The position numbers and the translations under genes are program-made. Shown in pieces: positions 8,416 through 16,611 of a stretch of DNA of 33,085 nucleotides; position 1 is the first letter of the stretch; each line of letters begins with the position of its first letter. Source of the stretch: Bacteroides sp. 519. GTDB taxonomy: Bacteria > Bacteroidota > Bacteroidia > Bacteroidales > Bacteroidaceae. Below the pieces are notes generated by a model. That model was not told the DNA's origin. It saw nothing but the letters and a program-made list of their open reading frames with translations, and ran no database searches. Where the stretch lies: the NCBI RefSeq assembly GCF_010500955.1, contig NZ_QVMJ01000029.1:1-33085 (forward strand), read 5' to 3'.

Positions 8416-9240
8416 ATGGCAAAGGCGAACAAAGTATTATTTATTACTCAAGAAATTACACCTTACTTACCAGAATCTGAAATGGCTAACATAGGCAGAA
8501 ACCTACCACAAGCCATACAAGAGAGAGGACGAGAAATCCGAACTTTTATGCCCAAATGGGGAACCATCAACGAACGCAGAAATCAATTACACGAAGTAAT
8601 CCGCCTTTCAGGAATGAATCTTATCATTGATGACACAGACCACCCACTGATTATTAAAGTTGCTTCTATCCAATCGGCCCGTATGCAGGTTTATTTCATT
8701 GATAATGATGATTATTTCCAGAACAGACTGGAAACTGTTGATGCAGACGGTAAGGAGTATGATGACAATGACAGCAGGGCGATTTTCTATGCAAGAGGCG
8801 TACTGGAAACAGTTAAGAAATTACGTTGGACTCCTGATATAATCCACTGTCATGGTTGGATTACCTCATTAGTACCACTCTATATCAAGAAAGCATATCG
8901 GGATGAACCATCTTTCCGCAATTCAAAGATTGTTTTCTCGGTTTACGATAAAGGTTTTGAAAACAAATATCCCGAAGACTTTGAAACAAAACTCCTACTA
9001 AAAGGAATAAGCAAAAAAGACTTAACTGCTTTGGACAAAGAAGTAGATTATGTAACTTTGTCGAAATTGGCAGTTGATTATTCGGATGGAGTAATACAAA
9101 ACAGCGCAACTGTGAATCAGGAAATCATGGATTATGCAACACAATCTAATAAACTGACGCTGGATTATCAGGCGCCCGAAAATTATTTCGATGCCTGCAA
9201 CGAGTTTTACGATAAAGTGTGGGATAACAGCCAGGTTTAA
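8416..9240 (+). CDS. Truncated glycogen/starch synthase-like protein (GT5 N-terminal domain only)
   Basis: A 274-residue protein matching the N-terminal Rossmann domain of GT5 glycogen synthases, seen in VLFITQEITPYLPESEMANIGRNLP and the WTPDIIHCHGWITSLVPLYIK segment. Full GlgA is about 480 residues, and the C-terminal nucleotide-sugar-binding domain is absent. The K-x-G-G motif that contacts ADP-glucose in GlgA is replaced here by ESEMAN, so glycogen synthesis seems unlikely. The same short form next to a DUF4270 gene is, from memory, conserved across Bacteroidales, so this is not a recent truncation. It probably has a scaffold, sensing or altered sugar-binding role. The DUF4270 gene follows after 24 bases, suggesting an operon. 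Confidence 0.85.
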   Translation: MAKANKVLFITQEITPYLPESEMANIGRNLPQAIQERGREIRTFMPKWGTINERRNQLHEVIRLSGMNLIIDDTDHPLIIKVASIQSARMQVYFIDNDDYFQNRLETVDADGKEYDDNDSRAIFYARGVLETVKKLRWTPDIIHCHGWITSLVPLYIKKAYRDEPSFRNSKIVFSVYDKGFENKYPEDFETKLLLKGISKKDLTALDKEVDYVTLSKLAVDYSDGVIQNSATVNQEIMDYATQSNKLTLDYQAPENYFDACNEFYDKVWDNSQV

Positions 9241-9264
9241 TAATAACACCAAACTTTAACAAGC

Positions 9265-10752
9265 ATGAAAGCCAAGTATTTATGGGTTCTTTTAGCAACA
9301 GCTATTTTTATTGGATGTGATGACAATACCGGAAACATGGGGTTAGAAATGCTCCCCGGAGATGACATGTTAGAGGTTAAGTCAAAGAAATATCCTATCC
9401 AAACTCAATCACTTTTGTTTGATTCGGTATACGCAAAAACCACTACTGGCTATTTAGGTAAATTCTCAGATCCCGACCCGGATGGATTTGGCTATTATGA
9501 GGCTAGTTTTATGGCACAATTTAACTGTACAGAGGACTTCAAATTCCCGGAAGTATATGATGGTAAGGCAGAAACTGGCGTATGGATGGCAGGAGACTCT
9601 ATTGTGGATGTCTTTTTTGTTTATCAATATGGAATGAAACGTTATTTTGGTGATTCAATCAACGCTTGTAGGATGAGTATTTATGAATTAACAGAAAATC
9701 TGGATAAGAAATTCTATACAAGTGTAGATCCTACAGAGTTTTATGATGAAACTAAACCTCCATTAGCGCGTAAAGCATATACAGCTGTAGATCAATCACA
9801 AAGTCTCACATACAGAAGAGATACTTTAAAGTGGACAAATTCTATCGGTATTGATATGCCTAAAGAGTTTGGTACAAGAATTTATAGATTGAACAGAGAC
9901 CATCCGGAATACTTTAAAGATGCCAATAGCTTTATAGAAAATGTATTTAAAGGTATTTATACTAAATGTGATTATGGCGATGGTACTATTTTGTATATTG
10001 ACCGGGTAGCATTGGGGATAAGTTTCATGAGGTATGCAACAGACAGTGAATTAAAAATTGTGCAGAAAACAGATGGAACAGACTCTTTATGGGTAGGAAC
10101 TACTTATTTTACTTCTACAAAAGAAGTTATCCAGTCGAACAAGGTTGTTAACTCTGATCAACTAAAAACTAAGGCAGAAGATCCTACTTGTACATACATT
10201 AAATCTCCGGCTGGATTATATACTCAGGCAACTTTACCAATTCAGGATATTTATGACGAGTTACATAAAGACACATTAAATTCAGTAAAACTATCATTTA
10301 CCGGATATGTACAGGAAAGCCAAGTTGATAACATTTATGCAATGCAGGCTCCTCAAACTATTCTCTTACTAAGAGAGAAGGATATGTACACGTTCTTCGA
10401 ATCTAATTCACTAACAGACGGTCAAACTTCTTTTCTAATAACTTACAGTGAAAACCAGTATGCATTTACCAATATTACAAATCTTATTGAGTACTGTTTT
10501 GCTGAAAAAGAAGCCCTAATGAATGGTGAAGGAAAGAATTGGACTGCTGAAGAATGGGAAAAATGGGAAAAAGAAACTAAATGGAATAGTGTAGTTCTTG
10601 TTCCTGTGATTACGAATTATGATTCTAATAAGAACTTAATGAGTATTCAAAACGACATGAAGCCTGGTTACGTAAAACTAAAAGGTGGAAAGGATATGAA
10701 TAATAGTGATGAACCGCTAGAGATAACAGTTGAATACACACAGTTTTATTAA
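9265..10752 (+). CDS. DUF4270 family lipoprotein
   Basis: A 495-residue lipoprotein. The N-terminus has a signal peptide with lipobox FIGC (Cys18) followed by acidic residues, consistent with outer-membrane lipidation. Sequence features typical of DUF4270 are the KKYPIQTQSLLFDSVYAKTTTGYLGKF region and a long beta-rich body ending in an EYTQFY segment. The function of DUF4270 is not known. It lies 24 bases after the GT5-like gene and ends at a rho-independent terminator, so the pair forms a two-gene unit. Confidence 0.88.
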   Translation: MKAKYLWVLLATAIFIGCDDNTGNMGLEMLPGDDMLEVKSKKYPIQTQSLLFDSVYAKTTTGYLGKFSDPDPDGFGYYEASFMAQFNCTEDFKFPEVYDGKAETGVWMAGDSIVDVFFVYQYGMKRYFGDSINACRMSIYELTENLDKKFYTSVDPTEFYDETKPPLARKAYTAVDQSQSLTYRRDTLKWTNSIGIDMPKEFGTRIYRLNRDHPEYFKDANSFIENVFKGIYTKCDYGDGTILYIDRVALGISFMRYATDSELKIVQKTDGTDSLWVGTTYFTSTKEVIQSNKVVNSDQLKTKAEDPTCTYIKSPAGLYTQATLPIQDIYDELHKDTLNSVKLSFTGYVQESQVDNIYAMQAPQTILLLREKDMYTFFESNSLTDGQTSFLITYSENQYAFTNITNLIEYCFAEKEALMNGEGKNWTAEEWEKWEKETKWNSVVLVPVITNYDSNKNLMSIQNDMKPGYVKLKGGKDMNNSDEPLEITVEYTQFY

Positions 10753-10775
10753 AGACAATATTTTAGATTTAAAAA

Positions 10776-10809
10776 AGTTGCTTGTATGGGATGAGCAACT
10801 CCTTTTTTT
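10776..10809 (+). terminator. Rho-independent terminator after DUF4270 gene
   Basis: A 7-bp stem AGTTGCT/AGCAACT with an 11-base loop is followed by a run of seven T. It lies 24 bases after the stop codon at 10752. Confidence 0.85.
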
Positions 10810-11061
10810 ATAAATAAATTATTCAAAAACTATAAAATTATTTTTTACTTCATAATTTCTTTTCCTTATAACATCCATATGATGCATGATATTTATTGTA
10901 TTTTGGAATAATATTTAGATAGAAACTATCTTATTGTAAAGTTATTTTAAGATAGCTGAGTATTATAGTTACTGAAAAGCTGCGATGTGCGCATGATAAC
11001 GCAAATTTTATATTAATTTAATTATTCTTCAAATTATCAAACAAACAAATATTATTTTTCA
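10810..11061. other. AT-rich intergenic stretch
   Basis: This non-coding stretch follows the terminator and is strongly AT-rich, like the cassette downstream. I see no gene, tRNA or repeat in it. The only GC-richer patch is near 10980-11000. It may mark the left junction of the AT-rich insertion. Confidence 0.5.
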
Positions 11062-11069
11062 TATATTTG
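11062..11069 (+). promoter_or_regulatory. Bacteroidetes-type -7 box (TATATTTG) for lipoprotein/DsbA-like pair
   Basis: TATATTTG matches TAnnTTTG and lies 26 bases before the ATG at 11096. No -33 TTTG is seen at the right distance. Confidence 0.5.
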
Positions 11070-11095
11070 CATTCATAATTTAAAACAGTAATAAT

Positions 11096-11989
11096 ATGAA
11101 GAATTTATTTACTTATCTGGTAGTGTTAGGAATGTCTAATATTATCGTATCATGTAGTTCTGACATAGAACAAAGAATGTTTTCACAAGAGACTCAGGAA
11201 ACGTTAGAAAAAATAGAAACTCTTTTCGCAGAGGGGGATGTAAAAAATGAAACTACCTATCAAGATGGAATAATAAAAATAGAAACTCCAATTATAGAGG
11301 ATACTAAATTAGCATTTAATTCATTAAATCAAACGAGAGCAGTGGGTGATGCTTTAATTTTAAAAGGACATGGAGCTTGTCCAGGTAATTCTTTTGAAGT
11401 TCATATGGATTGTGAAGACTCTAAGTCCAGAAGTAGCGTTGAAGGGTTTACAGGTGAAAGCTATGTCACTAAACATGGAAATGTTATTTTTAAATTTTGT
11501 ATAGTTAATTCTGGACTTTTCATTTCGACCAATAAGGTTCCTGATTACTCAAATCCTTTACTAAATCGTCAGAATTTTGCTGTTATTTCTGATAGAATCA
11601 AAACAGATAAGAACTCTCATGGTTTTACCAGATTCTTTGATTGTGAAGATAGCAGCACTGACAATAGATATTATCTAAATGGAGTTCAGATATCTAAAGC
11701 TACAGTAAATAGTTCCAATTGGGGAGTACATGAGGATAATAACGGGAATATTACATTTTCTTTTTGGTTAGTTCCTTTAGAGTTGCCGGATTTTGGCAAT
11801 ATTGGGTATGGAGTTTTTGGCGGCGATGGTTCGATTGGTACTTTAAATGGTAAAATTCATACTGATGACGAAGATAGTAGCAATAGAAATTCATATCAAA
11901 TATATAATAAAGCAACATTAGGAATGATAAATAGAGTTGCCTCTGTTCAAGACAAGAACACTAACATGTATATAAGAAGAGTTAAATGA
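11096..11989 (+). CDS. Unknown lipoprotein with three DxEDS motifs
   Basis: A 297-residue protein that I do not recognise. A signal peptide ends in a lipobox with Cys20. The mature protein carries three spaced copies of a short motif: D105-C-E-D-S109, D182-C-E-D-S186 and D257-D-E-D-S261, about 75-77 residues apart. The segments between copies share patterns such as HGNVIFKFCIV and NGNITFSFWLV, suggesting diverged beta-rich repeats. Besides the lipid Cys there are Cys at 95, 106, 135 and 183, so disulfides are possible. The stop overlaps the start of the next gene in an ATGA. The partner looks like a thiol oxidoreductase and may act on this protein. DNA here is clearly more AT-rich than the flanking genes, suggesting transfer. 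Confidence 0.75.
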   Translation: MKNLFTYLVVLGMSNIIVSCSSDIEQRMFSQETQETLEKIETLFAEGDVKNETTYQDGIIKIETPIIEDTKLAFNSLNQTRAVGDALILKGHGACPGNSFEVHMDCEDSKSRSSVEGFTGESYVTKHGNVIFKFCIVNSGLFISTNKVPDYSNPLLNRQNFAVISDRIKTDKNSHGFTRFFDCEDSSTDNRYYLNGVQISKATVNSSNWGVHEDNNGNITFSFWLVPLELPDFGNIGYGVFGGDGSIGTLNGKIHTDDEDSSNRNSYQIYNKATLGMINRVASVQDKNTNMYIRRVK

Positions 11990-12783
11990 AAATAGGACTA
12001 AAATATTTGTTTCTATTTTTCTTGTTAGTTGGTTGTAATCAGAAAAATGAGAAAGATTATGTAGCTGTTTTTAACAATGATCAAATATCATTAAAACAAA
12101 TTGATAATACTATAAAATTAGAATTATATGATCATATTTATGCTATATATGAATTAAGAAAAATAGCTTTGGATGAAATTATTAGGAAAAAGGCTGTTTC
12201 GGAAAATGAAAATGATTACTACATATCTATTGATTCCATATACAAAAAGTATAATGTAGAAATTAATATATCAGAACCAATATCTCCTTCTTTTATAGTT
12301 GATGATAAAGATATCTTTTATAAAGGGAATATGAATGGAGATAAAACGTTAATATTAATCAAGAACTTTGATTGCGATAATTGTAGAGTAATATCTATGT
12401 ATATGGAGAAACTTTTTGAGATTTACAAGGATAGGATAAAGTTTGGATACATTAATTATTCAGAGCCAAACCTATCTTCTAAAGCTCTAGAATTTGCAAA
12501 AAAAAAGGACTTATATAACCAATTATTTGATGTGTTTAATAATTATAGATTAATAATGGATTCAACTTATATTTATGATCAAATATCAAATTTAGGTTTG
12601 AGTAAAGATGAATTTGATAAATATATAAATACAAAAGAAAGTGATGACGATATTTTTGAAAATTATATCAAAATATCTGAAAGAGGTATAAGACGAGTTC
12701 CAACAATCCTTTTGAATAATCAATTATTGAATATTCCAAATACTTTTGAGGAATTTGAGAAAGATGTTTCTGTAAATTTATAA
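11986..12783 (+). CDS. SurA-N-like / DsbA-type thioredoxin-fold lipoprotein
   Basis: A 265-residue protein with a lipobox ending at Cys17 (FLLVGC). Residues about 25-75 resemble the SurA/PpiC N-terminal helical region (VAVFNNDQISLKQID, then LDEIIRKKAV). The rest is a thioredoxin-fold DsbA-like domain with C130-D-N-C133 as redox pair and a cis-proline at about P239 in RRVPTILL. This fused architecture is a known class of envelope thiol oxidoreductase. It overlaps the preceding lipoprotein gene by 4 bases (ATGA), so translation is probably coupled. Membrane anchoring and coupling suggest it oxidises or isomerises disulfides in that partner; this is inference. Strong AT bias matches its partner. 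The cassette ends at a bidirectional terminator. Confidence 0.82.
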   Translation: MKIGLKYLFLFFLLVGCNQKNEKDYVAVFNNDQISLKQIDNTIKLELYDHIYAIYELRKIALDEIIRKKAVSENENDYYISIDSIYKKYNVEINISEPISPSFIVDDKDIFYKGNMNGDKTLILIKNFDCDNCRVISMYMEKLFEIYKDRIKFGYINYSEPNLSSKALEFAKKKDLYNQLFDVFNNYRLIMDSTYIYDQISNLGLSKDEFDKYINTKESDDDIFENYIKISERGIRRVPTILLNNQLLNIPNTFEEFEKDVSVNL

Positions 12784-12790
12784 TTTTATA

Positions 12791-12840
12791 AAAAGTCCCT
12801 CAATCAATTAATTATGCATTGAGGGACTTTTTATTTTTTT
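12791..12840. terminator. Bidirectional rho-independent terminator
   Basis: A perfect 14-bp stem (AAAAGTCCCTCAAT, 12791-12804; complement 12818-12831) has a 13-base loop and a T-rich tail on the plus strand. The A-run at the left arm makes it usable on the minus strand too. It sits between the convergent thioredoxin-like gene and the DUF1287 gene. Confidence 0.92.
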
Positions 12841-12869
12841 CTCTTTTTTCTTTTATGTTAATAAGATCC

Positions 12870-13448
12870 TTATATATATCTATAATGCCCTATTATCTTA
12901 AAGCTAAACAAACAATCTTCCAGTACCTGCCCTCCTCCAATATTATGTACTATTAAATGGCGGTTTGTACCTGTTATTTTTCTATTCACTACAATTCCGA
13001 TATGGGTTAAGCCTCCGGGAAGTTCCCAACAAACAATATCACCAGGTGAATAATCTTCGGCTTTCAGGCTTTTGGGTAATACGGTTCCTTTGCGCGAAAA
13101 GAAGGTCATTAAGTTGGGAACCCTACGGTGATCGATATTGGTATCTGTTCGTTTTAATCCCCACGTTTTAGGATATAAGCTAAAATTTGCTTTCATATCC
13201 AGATGCACTTCTTTCTGCAAATCGATTCCTAATGCCCGATAGGCCCTGATTACAACATCGGTACATACTCCTCTGTCGGCAGGCACATCTCCATTGGGAT
13301 AAGGAATGCTAACATAGGCTGGGTCGTAACGAACTCGCTGTTTAGTCAGTTCGATACCAGCATCAGAGAGTTGTTTATAGAAATCTTCCTGAGCAAAAGC
13401 AAGTATGGGGAAGATTAATAAGAATAGGGGAAAAAGTTTTGTTTTCAT
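12870..13448 (-). CDS. DUF1287 family exported protein
   Basis: A 192-residue protein with a signal peptide (MKTKLFPLFLLIFPILAFAQ). It matches DUF1287, which looks like an NlpC/P60-related papain-like fold: a Cys in ADRGVCTDVVIRAYR, a His in GGLTHIGIVVN, and a second His in LIVHNIGGG. These could form a Cys-His catalytic set acting on a cell-envelope amide bond, but the family is not characterised biochemically as far as I know. The ATG at 13448 is only 10 bases after the stop of the AAA-ATPase/PDDEXK gene on the same strand, so it is likely co-transcribed with it. Confidence 0.85.
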   Translation of the reverse strand: MKTKLFPLFLLIFPILAFAQEDFYKQLSDAGIELTKQRVRYDPAYVSIPYPNGDVPADRGVCTDVVIRAYRALGIDLQKEVHLDMKANFSLYPKTWGLKRTDTNIDHRRVPNLMTFFSRKGTVLPKSLKAEDYSPGDIVCWELPGGLTHIGIVVNRKITGTNRHLIVHNIGGGQVLEDCLFSFKIIGHYRYI

Positions 13449-13458
13449 AATAAGGTGA

Positions 13459-15225
13459 TTAGCATTCTTCTATCATTTCAACTACCTCCCAGCCGCGATA
13501 CACTACTGTTATCAATTTCAACCGGGCGTTACCCAGATGTATTGTTATCATCTCGTCCGAAGCATATTTTAGTAGCTGTGTACGGGCTTCTTGTTTCAAT
13601 ACATCAATGCGGCTATCGGGTTCATCACGTTTTAAATACTTAACTTCCAATAAATAGGCATATTCAATATCAGGAATACGAGGATTGGGACAGAAGTAGA
13701 AATCGGCATATCCCTTGCCCAGTTCGTATTCAGGTAATAGCTGATAATAGTTGGTAAGCCCCAGATAAGCCAGCAAGAAAGTCTTTACGTGGGCTTCACC
13801 ATCCATATATTGGCGGATGCGGGTTTGTTTATTTAGTTCATTGGCAATATAATTGAATACTGGTTTCCACTGACCATCGTATGCCATGTCTTGCATAAGC
13901 CGAATCAACTCGGAAGTATCAATGCGGAAGAGATTAGCATCGGAAAAACCTTCTACCAGATAGGTGTACATTTGCTCGCGCACTGTATGATTGGGAATAG
14001 CCAGCATTACCTGGCCACGTTTGGTACCTTGTATAGTTGCCAAACCGAAGTAGTAGAGTAACGATTTGAAGTTATCAGGCCTCAACATATCTTCCACCGA
14101 GAATCCATCACTGAGTGTAGCAGTGGTATATCCTTCTTCTACAATCTCCTGAATTACCGAGAGATTAGAGTTCAATTCCAGTTCGCGATTGGTTTTTATC
14201 AGATGGCGAATCTTATTATAATCGGTACGGATATTCTTATCAATCATCTCATCGGGTGGAAATCCTGTTTCCAACAACCTATTGAGATAATAAAGCACCA
14301 TGTCCGAGTTGTACATCGATTCATGACCATACATTCGAAGAGCAAAGCAGTAATTATCATACCAAGGCTTCATTTCCGCAATAACACTTTCTACACTCAT
14401 TGGTAGCATACCTTGTTCGCTATAATAGGTGAGCAAGGTGTGGAGTTCTTCTTCCGAAAACCCAACCAGATTATTAAACTGTGGAGCAGTGGTATAATTG
14501 GTACCAATATTAAAGCCTGATGTAACATCATCAAGTGTTACAGGGCTAACACCGGTGATAAACATGCGTTCCAAAGCCATACCGTTGCCGGTAGTCATTG
14601 ACTTAAGATTATTGAAAAACAACCGGTAAAAGCCTTCACCATGTGTAGCATCTTTATAAGCATCCTTGCCGATATTGGCAAGTATGGAGTTGGTAAAGTT
14701 GTCGTATTCATCAATAATGAGGTAAATACGCAATCCTAACGAACTTAACTGATTATTGAGATATTGCAAACGAGCAGATGGGCTGCTGCGTTCTAACAAT
14801 TCGTTTTGAAAGTCTACAGGTAAATGGTGTGCATAGCGATTGCAAAAGTCAACAAACTGTTCATGACAATGCTCTTCAAATGAGCGTTGCATGTTCTCGG
14901 GTTGTGTATCTACTACCGAGAAGTTGAAGCGCAATATCAGGAACTTAGCCCGAGAGCTGGTAGGATGTTCATAAATCCACCGATCGCCAAACAACTCTTC
15001 AAACCGGTCGGCATTGTTGATGTCGTAATAAGCATCAAGTACATTGAGCAAAAGACTCTTACCAAACCGACGGGGGCGAATCAGAAAGAAATAGGAAGCA
15101 GACCGCTCAATAATAGGGATAAAATGAGTTTTATCCACATAGTAATAATTATCGCGAACCATACGGACATAATCTGTTATGCCGTAAGGAATCTTCTTAG
15201 CCGAATCAAGTATCATAGTACTCAT
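13459..15225 (-). CDS. AAA-ATPase-like / PD-(D/E)XK nuclease-like protein, full length
   Basis: A 588-residue protein with an N-terminal AAA-ATPase_like domain and a C-terminal PDDEXK_9 domain. The P-loop is degenerate in the family manner (RPRRFGKSLLL, near residue 50) and Walker B is YLIIDEYDNF. The nuclease residues are Asp in GYADFYF, Glu-x-Lys in LLEVKY and Gln in ARTQLLKYA. These proteins are multicopy in Bacteroidales and their role is not established; defence, DNA repair or mobile-element roles have been considered. The frame is open to a TTG at 15243, but ATG 15225 (MSTMILDSAKK) follows a -7 box and is preferred. The start codon lies in the arm of a perfect inverted repeat. A close paralogue lies in opposite orientation at 1-1143. 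Confidence 0.92.
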   Translation of the reverse strand: MSTMILDSAKKIPYGITDYVRMVRDNYYYVDKTHFIPIIERSASYFFLIRPRRFGKSLLLNVLDAYYDINNADRFEELFGDRWIYEHPTSSRAKFLILRFNFSVVDTQPENMQRSFEEHCHEQFVDFCNRYAHHLPVDFQNELLERSSPSARLQYLNNQLSSLGLRIYLIIDEYDNFTNSILANIGKDAYKDATHGEGFYRLFFNNLKSMTTGNGMALERMFITGVSPVTLDDVTSGFNIGTNYTTAPQFNNLVGFSEEELHTLLTYYSEQGMLPMSVESVIAEMKPWYDNYCFALRMYGHESMYNSDMVLYYLNRLLETGFPPDEMIDKNIRTDYNKIRHLIKTNRELELNSNLSVIQEIVEEGYTTATLSDGFSVEDMLRPDNFKSLLYYFGLATIQGTKRGQVMLAIPNHTVREQMYTYLVEGFSDANLFRIDTSELIRLMQDMAYDGQWKPVFNYIANELNKQTRIRQYMDGEAHVKTFLLAYLGLTNYYQLLPEYELGKGYADFYFCPNPRIPDIEYAYLLEVKYLKRDEPDSRIDVLKQEARTQLLKYASDEMITIHLGNARLKLITVVYRGWEVVEMIEEC

Positions 15226-15262
15226 ATTGTTTTGTAATAACAAAGATACAAAACAATATGAG
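15221..15262. promoter_or_regulatory. Perfect 16-bp inverted repeat over promoter and start codon
   Basis: The left arm CTCATATTGTTTTGTA (15221-15236) is the exact reverse complement of the right arm at 15247-15262, with a 10-base loop. The start codon (15223-15225, minus strand) lies in one arm. The -7 box TATCTTTG (15241-15248, minus) lies in the loop and runs into the other arm. It could be an operator for a dimeric repressor. Confidence 0.8.
15241..15248 (-). promoter_or_regulatory. Bacteroidetes-type -7 box (TATCTTTG) for AAA-ATPase/PDDEXK gene
   Basis: The minus strand reads TATCTTTG, 15 bases before the ATG at 15225. It implies a separate promoter in the 63-base gap after the TolC-like gene, rather than read-through from the efflux operon alone. 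Confidence 0.55.
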
Positions 15263-15288
15263 AAAAGTCATTGTTTGAAAGATTATCC

Positions 15289-16611
15289 TTATTCCAGATA
15301 ATGACTTATCCGCCCACTAATCTGCAATAAAGATATCTCACACAATTTGGTTTCGTATTCAGCTGATAGGATTCGTTCTTCGGCATCAAGCAAACTTTTT
15401 TGGGCTTCACGCATTTCAATACCCGATAAATCGCCCAACATATAGCGTTCGGTAGCTATCTCATGATTCTCTTTTGCGGCCACCAGATTCTCTCTTTCCA
15501 ACATTAATATCTCGATGTTGTTGAGGTATGCCTGCCATAGATTGGTAATATCTGCCTGAAGGGCTTGTTCTAGTTGCTGCCGTTGCAGGCGGGCATTCTC
15601 AATGGCAATTAGTGCATTTTTCCGTTCTCTACGCCGATTGCCGTCAAATATATTGAACCCAACTGTAACCCCTGCATTTAATCCCAGGTTGCTTCGTTTG
15701 CTGTTTGCGGCAACTTCGTATTTGTTGAGGGTGTATCCATATCCGGAGTTTAGCCTGACATAAGGGTAGTTGCGGGAGTTTACTGTTTTTAAGTCGAGCT
15801 GTGTGAGTGTTCTGTTTTGTTCGGCTTTAAGCAGATTGGCATTTGTTAATAATGTACCATTCCACAATTCATCGAAGTTAAGGTACATGTTTACATCAAT
15901 CACAGAATCCGGAATGTTTAATTCCTGATCCAAATCTCTGCGGGCCATTAATTCATTTAACGAAATGCGCGACGAATTAACCAACTCCTGCTGTTTCATA
16001 TATTTGGAACTGTCGGCATTAAAATCTACACGGGCCTGTTGAAGGTCCAAACGCGAAAAGCTACCGATATTATAACGCGCCTCAACAATGCGGAGCCTTT
16101 CTTTGGAAAGAGAAACAGCATAACGAAGATTGTTTAACCGGATTTTCTGTTGAAGGAAGTTGTAGTATTCGGCCGTAAGATTAGCTATGAAATCCTCAAT
16201 GGTTATTCGTGTATTGGTTTCGCCTATCTTCTCAAGCTCTTTCAACTTTTGATAATTGGTAGTGATGTTAAATCCGTCAAAGATAGTCCAGTTAAGGCTT
16301 ATACCGGCATACAATGTCTGATCGTAGATATTGCTGGTTTTGGTTTTCGCTCCCGTTTCGCGCAGTGTGGTTTCGGTGGTATTCAGGTTTCCGGTGTAAC
16401 TTCCTGTCAGGTCGAGTGTAGGAAGGAAACCGGCATTTGCCAGTGTTACATTGTTCTTGCTTATTTCTTCTGCATTGCGACTTATGCGTATGGAGAAATT
16501 GTTATCAAGCCCAATCTGAAGACAGGATTTCAGATCAAACACATGTTGTTGCTGGGCAGATAAATACCCGGGAATACAAATTAAAAGGAATATGTAGACA
16601 ATCTGTTTCAT
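15289..16611 (-). CDS. TolC-family outer-membrane efflux protein
   Basis: A 440-residue outer-membrane factor with a signal peptide (MKQIVYIFLLICIPGYLSAQ). The long helical hairpins and the internal duplication of the OEP fold are visible, with regions such as LRIVEARYNIGSFSRLDLQQAR and the second-half counterpart ATERYMLGDLSGIEMREAQ. It forms the exit duct for the RND pump. Its ATG overlaps the stop of the pump gene by 4 bases, so the genes are translationally coupled. Substrate specificity cannot be read from the sequence. Confidence 0.93.
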   Translation of the reverse strand: MKQIVYIFLLICIPGYLSAQQQHVFDLKSCLQIGLDNNFSIRISRNAEEISKNNVTLANAGFLPTLDLTGSYTGNLNTTETTLRETGAKTKTSNIYDQTLYAGISLNWTIFDGFNITTNYQKLKELEKIGETNTRITIEDFIANLTAEYYNFLQQKIRLNNLRYAVSLSKERLRIVEARYNIGSFSRLDLQQARVDFNADSSKYMKQQELVNSSRISLNELMARRDLDQELNIPDSVIDVNMYLNFDELWNGTLLTNANLLKAEQNRTLTQLDLKTVNSRNYPYVRLNSGYGYTLNKYEVAANSKRSNLGLNAGVTVGFNIFDGNRRRERKNALIAIENARLQRQQLEQALQADITNLWQAYLNNIEILMLERENLVAAKENHEIATERYMLGDLSGIEMREAQKSLLDAEERILSAEYETKLCEISLLQISGRISHYLE

